This document shows positions 36,239-45,642 of a DNA stretch of 64,000 nucleotides, piece after piece. The translations under genes were made by a program, and so were the position numbers. Source of the DNA: Orychophragmus violaceus (Eukaryota > Streptophyta > Magnoliopsida > Brassicales > Brassicaceae); assembly GCA_030180135.1 (NCBI GenBank), contig CM058231.1:31251034-31315033 (forward strand), given 5' to 3'. The notes beneath the pieces were generated by a model that worked only from the letters and a program-made list of their open reading frames with translations, was not told where the DNA came from and searched no databases. Position 1 is the stretch's first letter. Every line of letters begins with the position of its first letter.

Positions 36239-37681
36239 TGCGCCCCTTTTTCAGAACTTTCAAGTTTTAAATTTATAAAACCCCACGTGTACAAGTGCAC
36301 AAATGTGTGCTATAGTACTTAGAGTATCGATCCACAGAGAAGCTATGCCTATCTACAAAGTCAAGAAAGATTAGAGGAGAGCTAAGACAATATGAGATAG
36401 TGTGTCTCAAGTAATCAAAGTATCAAGTAAAAGAGAATTTCAAATGAAAATGCACTTAAATGGGAAAGAATTGGGCGTCCAAAGAGTATATTAAGAGGTT
36501 CAAAATGATCCAAACAAATTTAACTTTGCTTCTAGTTGTTTCTATCTAGTTCCACAAACCCGAACACGATAATATGCCTAGCCTACTGTCGTAGACTACA
36601 CACCTAATCTCTTCAACTATACTAGTAAACTCTCGCAGCTGGCCACGAGGAAGATCATGCATAAATATCAAGTTCATTAAAGCGTTCATAGTGCCCTACA
36701 AGTGAACTCTCGTACCTTGCAACACAAATTCAATCCTAAGCTAGGCCACGTTAACAAATTCAGCCTTTTGTGGCCTTATCAGTCTATTTCATGACTCTAG
36801 TTTCATGCATTAAGAACAAACTTTTTAAAAAAGAACCCTAGAAATCAAAAATAAGTTCAGTACAAGTAATCATAATAAAACTGATATCATTTCTCTTAGG
36901 TAACTACCTTGTAAAACCCTATAAACGAACTATTCAGCCATGGAGTAGCAGATTACGGCTACATGCTATCTGCTTAGACTGACTAGGATAAATTAGGTCT
37001 AGGGTTAGAGGCTTATGATCTCTCTCAAGCACCCTAAAACTTCTAAACCCTAAAACTAAGAAACAAAAGACTAAAAGGACTAAAACTCTAAATAAATATT
37101 TTGGATTATAAATTTCGTGGTGAATACAAGGAGAGGGGGAATACCCCTTTATAGTGACAATAAAATCTAAGAAATCTCAAACTTTCGATGTGGGACAAGT
37201 TAAAATATGGAAAATGGGCTAAAATTTGAAGAATGACCCATATCGGGAGCGACCTGGCAGGGATGGGCCGCGACTTCCCAGGTCTCGTCCAGAGCTAGCT
37301 GGGTCGCGGCCATGAGCTTCTTAGTTGTGCTTTGGCTGCTCGTGGTCATGTCTTATGCTTCCGTTTTATTGAGTTTGAACTGTTAGATCTTTGCCATGTT
37401 TAGTGGAGATTAAAGGTGGTAGATCTCTCTATCTCTAGTCCAAATTTGAGTATGATCAACCTGTGAGAAATGCTTCATTTGATGTTGAACTTCTGACGAA
37501 ATGACTCGGTATCGAAAAGTTGAATTTTTCTCCATTGAACTTGCATTAAGCTTGGGTTTTCTGAAAGGAGTTTTGATATTGAAAATATGCAAAACATACT
37601 AAAACAATTTAAAAACACGTGAATCAATTATTAAAGTGTCCTAAAATAAGTGGTAAAACAGGTAAAATCTCGGTTATATCA
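36239..37681 (-). repeat. 5' LTR of the older gypsy element
   Basis: On the minus strand it begins TGATATAACCGAGATTTTACC at 37681 and ends GGGGCGCA at 36239. It is followed by the primer-binding-like site and a gag-like frame. Length is about 1.44 kb. The 3' LTR partner is not found in the window. Confidence 0.7.
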
Positions 37682-40600
37682 GAACCCTAGAAAACAAAAA
37701 GACATGAAAGACTAAAATGAATTGGTACAAGGATTAGAGTTTAAGGCAGGAAATATGGGAAAAGTAAAACTTCTTCGCAGATTTGGTAAGGGAGAATTCA
37801 GAAGACAAATAAAAGATTGGGTAACGGCAACAGAAAATCTATCGAATGGACAATATAGATTTTGAAGATACATTCGGGGATCGATGATTGACATGAGATG
37901 TTTACCGAGATTTTTGTGGACACATCATAATGGAGCAGCATAATTATGGATTCAGGGTTAAGTCGATTTTATAATTTGAGGAAGAATTCCTTTAAGAAGG
38001 GAATAATATAATAATCAATCTCAAAACATAGTTGACAGGATATTACTTGTTCGGAAGAAATGGTGGAAATCGGAGTTCAATTATTTTCCAGCGAAATAAT
38101 GAATTTCATTATACTAAGACTGGAAAAGCAATCTGGGACAAAATAATTCTCAAAAATTATCCGAAAATTATTTAAAAGACAAGAAAGTTGAAGACATAAT
38201 TTTAAGTGATCTAAAATATGTGTTTTCCAAGAAAGTAATTGATAAACCGTATAATTTTTAAATCAAATAAAAATACTAAAACATATTTATTGATTTTTAG
38301 TCAACATGAAAATCAAGACGAAAAAGAGATTAAATGGTATTTAAGAAATTCTAAGAATTGACTGAAATTAACGAGGAATGACAAAACATAAAATTACCAG
38401 AGATGAGAAGGCGGATTATGATTGGAAGAGAGAACACTTGGAAATGCATCATTACTGAATTTTCCTCATGTGGACGCATAGCCATGTGCTGTCCACTTGC
38501 ATGAGCTTTTAAGCTCACAAAGTGACACCTCACAAGCTAGGTGTCACCACTTTCTTATGCATAAGGATGGAACCTCAGCTATAAAAGGATATTTGATTCA
38601 CAGAAAAATTCACCATCAGTTATTATCTCTTCCCCATCGTAAGCCACTCACCGCTATTCCCCATCTTTCTTCCTTGCCAAGAAACAAATAAATCCATCCC
38701 AATTACCCTACTAAATCCCTAAACACACCACTGGCCTTAATAACTATCATTAAGCACCTACACTACCGGACCACCACATCACCATCACATCCACGTCTCA
38801 CCGGCCACCGGAAACCACCGAAGCCGCCGCGCGTAAATAGACACCGGAGTCAACGCTCGAGTTAAGGTAAAAGTGAAAGTCAAACACCAGGTCAGAGGTC
38901 AACATTTGTTCATCCGCTTTTTCCACATCAGCTTTTATGGGTTCATGAATTTCGAGGGTTTGGTCATCGATACTTGAGGTCACGTCCGTTTGCTATCCAA
39001 AAACCGCTGTGAGTTGGGGTTGTTTGTTGATTATTGCATTAGAGTAGATAGAATCTGTATATATAACCATAAAACCTATAAACCCTAGAAGTCTATAGGA
39101 ATGTTCCCGTTAAAATAAAATGAACTTAGAATGGAATATGTAATAATGAAACTAAGAATGTAATAACCGGTGATATTGCATGGCACATATAAATTCTAAT
39201 TTAGGAATAATGATGAATATGACCGTGAAACTATTTAATTAATTAACTGAATTGGAAATTAAGTAATCATATAAATCATATTAATAATAAATTTAATCAA
39301 GAAATTAATTAATTGAATTGAGATAATTAATCATATAATAGTGTAACAAATGGTGGAAATTAATAAAGGAATTACTTTTGTGTAATAACCTAATCTTGGC
39401 AATGGTGCTAGATAGGTTGGGTTGTGGTTCTGGTAGTGTCTAGTAGAAGTGTTTTGATAGACTTGCTAAGAATAGTTTCGTAGGGTTGAGTCAAGTCTTG
39501 CTTGTTAGAGTCCCAATGGAGTTTGCTTGTGATAGTTTCTTTATAGATCCACATAGGGTTCATACAAGTTAGAAAAAATTAGGGTGCAATAGATCCAGAA
39601 AGTCGTGTGTGAGGCTTTCTGATACTTTCTCTCCCGATGGATCCTTGGGAGTCCCGGTGTAGTTCACTTACGTACTCTCGTAGTCAGGTCCTGGTGGTGT
39701 TAACCTATGCGGGTGATAACAGTAGGTGTCGAGGCTTGGAGAGACGAGATCATGGCCTAGGACCGAGCACGATGAAAACTTTGGTTTTCATGAAAAAGGG
39801 GCAGCCTGACTCACCTCATATCGAATGACAGATAACGGTGTATTATTTGTACGACTTTGTGTTTAAAAGTAAGAGTGATGGATGTTCTATTTGTATGTCT
39901 GTAGAGCTACATGCTAGGTGTTCCAGAAGAAGTTACCGAGTTCATGATAGGGGTCAATGGAGTTGAGTGCATCATATTCTTTAGACCGATTCGAGATTGC
40001 GGAAGTCGGCGTCATGTTCCACAGTGGCATCGGTTTTCAAATCTCTTCCTTGTGTTTGTTAGCCGTTATATATTATCTCACGGGGAGGTAACATGTAACA
40101 TGTTTGTGTTTATTTTATTGTTGCTTTGACTATTGATTGTTAGTTTGGGAGTGGTCAGGATTGGGTTTAGCCTTTGTAGTGGGAGCTAGCTCATTAGATA
40201 GTCTTATATTGCTCATTCAACTAGTTTTCACATTTTTCATGATCCATAAGTTTTTACGGATGCGTAGGCCCTTCGGATTAGATTTCGATTGCCATTTCCT
40301 ACTGTTTTTTTTTAAAAACAATTTTTAATATTGATTTCGGTTTCAGATTTAGGATCCCATAAAGCTGTTTAGAAAACCCTTATGTTTTGATATTTTCATT
40401 TTGTGAGTTATTTAAAAGACTAAAAATGGGATATTTCCATGATATACGGTTTAGTCGAACCGAACACAACTCGCAGACATGGTACGAGTTCAAAAGCCTT
40501 AGCCTCCAAAGCGAGGTAAACGGGGTCACGGCTGGATTGGTTCGGTTTTTCATAAATCTTTCTGCCTCATATCAAAATGTCTCTAATTTTGTACGTAACG

Positions 40601-40690
40601 ACTCATTTTCGTTTGACCGTACGAGTTCGAACTGTCATGTTCTTGTTTGACTGTTGGCCGGTCAATAGAAAAACATGAAGGGGTGTTACA
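37682..40690 (+). mobile_element. LTR-like sequence ending in GGGGTGTTACA (probable gypsy LTR remnant)
   Basis: The right end GGGGTGTTACA (to 40690) is the inverted form of the TGTAACACCCC start typical of some Brassicaceae gypsy LTRs. A promoter-like TATA (CTATAAAAGG, 38579-38588) lies inside. It is preceded about 32 bp upstream by a perfect 9-bp inverted repeat, GTGACACCT/AGGTGTCAC (38522-38547). No matching left TGTAACACC end was found, so the left boundary is arbitrary. No long coding frame was recognised. Confidence 0.4.
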
Positions 40691-41410
40691 TGTTTGGCTC
40701 CGATTGCATGTGAGATCTGTTGTAATCGAATTCGAGCTGAAAGGAATGGGGGTCGTTGTATAGGTCTGAGCGGGAACGAATCGGGTGCACAACGTTGTAA
40801 CGACTATTGAATTTCTAGGGGAGAAGAAACCTGGGAGAAATCTAGGTAAGTACGTTGACGCACACTCAAATGAGGTCTCCGCTCACCTGAATTTCAATGG
40901 AGCTTCTCGAAATGAGCATTAAAGCGTCGTTCTTGTTCAGCGAGCGCGGTTAGCGATTTTATTGGTCCTAATGGTGACCTAAGTATTGTGCGTTTGGCGG
41001 ACTAGGTAGTTAAGCATTGGACGAATTTCAGCCATATCATCCGGAGCATGTCTTGGTGCATTAGGGTTTAGTGGCAAGATAGTTCGTTTAGTCCTGAATC
41101 CATTTCAGATGCCGATGTACTATTGAATCTGATTCAGACCCGGTTTCCAGTTTGTCCGTTTATCCCTGACATTGAGTTCGTCGGTAACACGTCTGCCTTC
41201 TTCGTTTGAACGACCGAACCGGTTTATGATGACATCGTCATAATCAATACAAGGTTTGTCCCGGCGTTGTTGGTTTGTCATGTGACGTTGTTTGCTCCAG
41301 CAGCTCCTTGTTGGATGACGTCAATGAGGCTGACTGGAAGCTGAAGAGTGATGGTTCCGGAGGAGTTAGATCCATTTCGATCTATCGAATCCTATATCAC
41401 ATTCTTGTAA
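40691..41410. other. unassigned sequence between LTR-like remnant and Helitron
   Basis: Less AT-rich than average for the window and possibly internal sequence of the gypsy element whose LTR ends at 40690. No coding motif was recognised. Confidence 0.4.
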
Positions 41411-41825
41411 TCTCATATATAATGAGAAACCATTTCTCTCCTCCTTGTGCCACGTGTCCTACTTTATTAAAAAAAATTGGGCCTTCACATGACAAACCTA
41501 ATCCAAAGTTTTCCTAAATGGCCGTACAATATTTGAAACCCAGTAACAACTCCAAGCCCATTTTATCATTTGTCAACCTAAATCATCACTTCAGATTCCA
41601 CTTTTTTGGTGATCAAAACTTCAGTTTCCATTTAATGTGAAAATGGCGACTCATTAAAAAAAAGGTGAAAGGATTATCGTCGTAACATCAAACGTAAAGG
41701 GAAGTCAATCAATCGTCTACATTAAACACTCTTTCATGTCCTTCTCATATCTTCCAACTTCCACCGTCAATTGAATAATATATATCATATCCTTCATCTC
41801 CCCTTTTTACACCCTTTCACGCCAT

Positions 41826-42213
41826 GTTCTTATTCTCCGCCGCTCCACCTTTCACCTTGATATTCCCCGGTCACCGTCAACGCGGCGAAGAAAACATCCC
41901 AGAGCATTCCTTCTGAAGTTGATGACCTAATCAACGGCGCTTTCTCGCCCGACTCTGACTCCCGCTGCCTCGACCATGTAATTTATTCTATCTCCCTCTT
42001 TTTCGATTCAGTGTGAACATGTGTTTTCCCATTAACATTGTTACGTTTGGGTCTCCATTCGCGGGATTGGCTTCGATTATGCGTAATTCGAGTGTGAGAA
42101 AGGGGAAAATTTGAACACCGATTCACTTTTTATCTCCTTTGAAATATATATTTCTCTGCAGGTTACGATTGAATAGAAAGCAACAAAAAGATAAAAGAGA
42201 AGAAGAATTTACC

Positions 42214-42298
<85 letters not shown>

Positions 42299-43200
42299 AT
42301 TTTTGTTTTCTCTGTCTACATCTCTCTCTCTTCTCCTTTAGTTTACTTCTGGAAACTGAAGTCTCTCGGAGAATCAGGTTTACGAGATCCATTCGGTCAT
42401 TTTAACTTCTGGGAAACTCTGTTCTATTTGATTTGAGAGCCAAGACGCAGAATGGTGAAAGTTGGTAAGTTTTTCCGTTCTCTGAATTGAATGTTATTTG
42501 TTGGTCATTTATATATGTGTTTTATTGTATTTTTGATGTTTCTTAGTTTTTGGATGTCTTCTGGGTGAACCAAGCTTTCACCTATACAGATTCCTTACGT
42601 GCATTGCAGCCATAGCTGCAAGAACACTTAAATCAGTGCTTCAAGGAATTTTGCTTCCTTCTAAGGATAAGATATGGCTGCATTGTTGTGGTGGCCGTGT
42701 TAAAGTTGGATATTGCAAAAGTTGGAGATAAGTGAATCACCGGTACAAGTAAGTAGCACATTAGAATCAGTAGCATTACATGACACTGATGATCACTCTA
42801 CGCCACAAGAAAAGGATGGAATCAAATCTCCTCGCCACGATTCATCCACCATGGCAGCCTCAGAAATAGAACTCGAGAGTTGTGCACCCGAAAAACATGG
42901 TTTAAGGGTTCATGATGAAATTCCAGTGTCAGAGTTCAACCTAACTGCACAGAATGACTGCTCAGAGAAGAGATATGGGACACGTTTCTTTGTATCACCA
43001 CAACTCCTTGGCTCCTGTAAACAAAATTTAGGTATTTACTCTATCTCGATTACTGGCTGCATGGCAGCTCACTGTGCTTTTATCAACATTATTATTTTGT
43101 TCACGGTGGTAAATCAGATGATCAAGATAAAATCAAGAGAAGGATCAAAAGACGTAAATGGGAAGTGTAAACTTCAGATTACAAAGAAATAATCGACAAA
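41826..43200 (+). pseudogene. captured gene fragment(s) inside the Helitron, unrecognised
   Basis: Exon-like pieces are readable: KKTSQSIPSEVDDLINGAF near 41895; a short frame starting MVKV at 42452 with a GT donor (after GTGAAAGTTG) and an AG acceptor at 42545-42546, continuing FLTCIAAIAARTLKSVLQG and closing with TAA at 42729, about 65 codons; then EISESPVQVSSTLESVALHD through KRYGTRFFVSPQLLGSCKQ (42720-43020). More coding-like text (TEEDLKSCVEMKSNLCGQV) follows to about 43400. Splice-like junctions suggest capture of genomic DNA with introns. I cannot name the donor gene; more than one donor is possible. Confidence 0.45.
42216..42295. repeat. (CT)40 microsatellite
   Basis: About 80 bp of uninterrupted CT dinucleotides, placed upstream of the MVKV exon like a 5'-UTR pyrimidine tract. 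Arg/Glu or Ser/Leu repeat frames over it are artefacts. Confidence 0.95.
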
Positions 43201-43686
43201 CTGAATAAACCAAGAACCGAAGAGGATCTCAAATCTTGCGTAGAGATGAAATCAAACCTATGTGGTCAAGTGTCTACCAGTTCAGCATCCGACAAAAAAA
43301 TGATTTTCCCGGTTTATATCCGAAAAGTTGAGGTCAGTGAAGAAGCAAGTTATAACTTTGTGAAATCAAGAGCATACGTACGAACATCATGTCGATGATG
43401 AAACGAATGTTCGAGTGGCGAGGAAAGCTTGAGCCTTCATTGCTATAGGTATTGTGCTGTGATCAAAGATCATTCAAAGCTCGTTCCTGAAGATTTTTGT
43501 GTACTCTTGAGCATAAATTAGTCTTAAGATCAACGACGATTTGCAGAATCCATAAGTTAGGTAAATAGTTGGATGAGATTAGCATATACAAGAGATTTGG
43601 GGATCGCTTTATTGCACATTTGATTGGTAAAGATATTCTTTGTTCCAAATAATTCCAAAGATTAACAGGTTCCATAACATATTTTG

Positions 43687-44187
43687 AGACATGAGCTGGT
43701 ATGCCCCTATATCTCCATCATAAATCTCAAATGCCCCTGTTTTATTTTTAATGTCGAAATGACAATTTTACCCTTAATGAATGGTTGTAAGGACTTAAAT
43801 ATAATTAAACCGGTAAGTATTTGTTGAAAACAACGGTAGCTCAGTGGTTAGGAGCTCTACGCGCATACCTGTGCGCGATGCGTACTACTGGAGGTAACGA
43901 TATTTTTTCTACACTGGTAATACAGGTAACACTGGTAATACCAGTACCACTGGAGGTAACACTGGTAATACCAACACCACTGGAAGTAATACTACAATGG
44001 AGGTAATACTGGTTCTGGTAATACTAGTACTACTGGAGGTAAACGATTATTCATATAAATTAAATCAAAATGAGAAGGGCAAAATCGTCATCACAGGATT
44101 TCATTTAAAAAATGAGGGGCACGTAGATTAAGTGGGGGTATAAGAGATTAGATTCTGAGAAAGAGGGGCATATGAGACAATGTTTCA
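43687..44187. mobile_element. MULE-like MITE with 10-bp target duplication
   Basis: ACATATTTTG occurs at 43677-43686 and again at 44188-44197, flanking a 501-bp unit. The ends are imperfect long inverted repeats: left TGGTATGCCCCTATATCTC...AATGACAATTTTACCC, right (reverse complement) CTCATATGCCCCTCTTTCTC...GATGACGATTTTGCCC. A 9-11 bp duplication and long imperfect inverted repeats fit Mutator-like elements. The interior has a tRNA-like fragment and a minisatellite, no transposase. Confidence 0.7.
43890..44040 (+). repeat. minisatellite based on GGTAACACTGGTAATACC
   Basis: Imperfect repeats of GGTAACACTGG, GGTAATACC and ACCACTGGAGGTAA alternate over about 150 bp inside the MITE. One frame reads Gly-Asn-Thr-rich (GNTGNTSTTG), but it has no start context and is read as a by-product. 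Confidence 0.75.
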
Positions 44188-44411
44188 CATATTTTGGCCA
44201 TAAATCTATGAAAAATACATTTATCAGAACAACACACATGTTTATCAAGCAAAAATAAAATATTATCTTTTTATATATTGGTATATGTTGGTAAATAATA
44301 TAAATTTCAGATCAAAAGTTTAGATATTATTTGATAGATAAGTAATGTTCAATTATAATTAGTAACAGAATTATAGTTGGACATTTTTTTTTAAAATACT
44401 TTCGTATTGAA

Positions 44412-45065
44412 TTTTTTTTTTTTTTTGTTACCAGAAGGCAAGAAGGAAGAAAAGAAAATTACATTAAAAAAAAGAAAACACACCCCATACCCAATAATAA
44501 CATATTTCATAATGGGCATGAACCCTCCTAACCCTAAGCCTTTCACACCCAAAAGCCCAAAAGAGGTCCGAATACAGAAAAACTCTAGGCTAATTGAACA
44601 GCCATCGTCGAGAAAACCTACTGGAGCCGAGAGACGAGATGCCTTGAGAAGCCGCCACCGAGAGAGAAGCGTCGGACCTCCAGGAAGACTAGAACATAAC
44701 CGCCAAGAAACACTGAGGAGAAAAACCACAGAAAATACGTCGCCTAAGAGATGATGCCTAAGCAAGGGAAGGAAAAGGAGCCCACCCGCCTTCCACCATT
44801 GTCGGTCTACCACATATGCGATGCCTAGGATGTTGGAGAGCTTCCCCGGCTATTGTCGGTCCACCACCACCGCCGCGAGAGCCGCACCGCCCACTGCCAC
44901 CGTCCTCTAGCGAGCAAAGAAGCGTTGAAGCAGACCCAACGAAGACAACCGCAAATCCGAGAGAGACACCCACCGGAGACTGGAAAATACCGCAAGAAGT
45001 AGTGGCACCGAAATGCCACAGACCCGAAACAAACCCGGAAGTGGGGGGAAAACAGCTAATAAATA
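44412..45065 (-). mobile_element. second polyadenylated retroposon-like sequence, nested in the Helitron
   Basis: A T run at 44412-44426 followed by GTTACCAGAAGG marks a minus-strand polyA end. The rest becomes GC-richer toward 45.0 kb, as in the retroposon at 15.5-16.7 kb, and codes for nothing conserved. A clean target duplication was not found, so the 5' limit is approximate. Sadhu-like or 5'-truncated LINE are both possible. Confidence 0.4.
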
Positions 45066-45378
45066 ACATGTAATTGTTCTTATTCGCAACAAATTGTTCT
45101 TTATGGATGTATTGATTGTTTAGGTATGTTTCATTGACAACAGTGTAATTTTCGATTCGATTTCAGTTAATAAATAAAAATTAAAAAAATAAACACCCGA
45201 ATATAACTTTAATGCTAGGAAAATACTGAAATGTTAAATACATCCAACTGCATGAAAATGGGAGGATACTGAAAATATGGATTCCAAAAGCGGTGAAAAA
45301 AAATAATGTACCGTATAGTACATAAAGACCTACGAACGTGAACCTGCGCGCGTGCGCGGAGGCTGGAAGATCAACTAG

Positions 45379-45642
45379 TAGAAACAATTATAGGTGTCAT
45401 CACAAACATCGCCAAATGGGAATCCATGAATTTACACTACAATTTATATGTTTATGGATATGGATTTGTAAGTATGGAATATACTTTCTATGTATCAAAG
45501 ATGTAACTAAGATTGATCGTCGAATTAGATTTATAAAATGAGGTCGAATGTATACAAAAGAGATCCGGCTTTTAGAATGACTTGTTTAACTACTCGTGTA
45601 TAAGATGTCTTCTTGAGATAATTGTTTTCCTCTTTATACTTA
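45379..45642. other. short spacer between the two facing Helitron 3' ends
   Basis: 264 bp of AT-rich sequence lie between the CTAG of one Helitron and the CTAG of the other. No gene was seen. Confidence 0.6.

Larger units (their letters stand above)
41411..45378 (+). mobile_element. Helitron 1 of the facing pair, with captured fragments and nested insertions
   Basis: The 5' end TCTCATATATAATGAGAAACC, continuing to a CCACGTGTCC phrase, aligns with the 5' end of the Helitron at 48282 (minus). The 3' end is a GC-rich hairpin (CCTGCGCGC/GTGCGCGGAGG, 45342-45363) followed by CTAG at 45375-45378. A precedes and T follows the element, with no duplication. At 3.97 kb it is large for a non-autonomous copy. 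The size comes from captured sequence, a MULE-like MITE and a polyA retroposon. No Rep/helicase sequence was recognised. Confidence 0.75.

Noticed and set aside
36239..37681. Possibility that this LTR belongs to the Athila-like family at 27.7-34.1 kb
   Set aside because: Only the TGATAT start is shared. The body, length and primer-binding site differ, so it is treated as a separate gypsy element.
42123..42405. Open frames on both strands over the CT microsatellite
   Set aside because: They are Arg/Glu and Ser/Leu runs produced by (CT)40 and not genes.
43838..43890. tRNA-like start (GGTAGCTCAGTGGTTAGGAGC)
   Set aside because: Only a D-arm-like half is present. There is no T-arm (GGTTCGAATCC) or acceptor pairing, and it lies inside a MITE.
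44391..45092. Several open frames on both strands, up to 140 codons
   Set aside because: They fall in a polyA retroposon-like repeat with biased composition; no recognisable domain.
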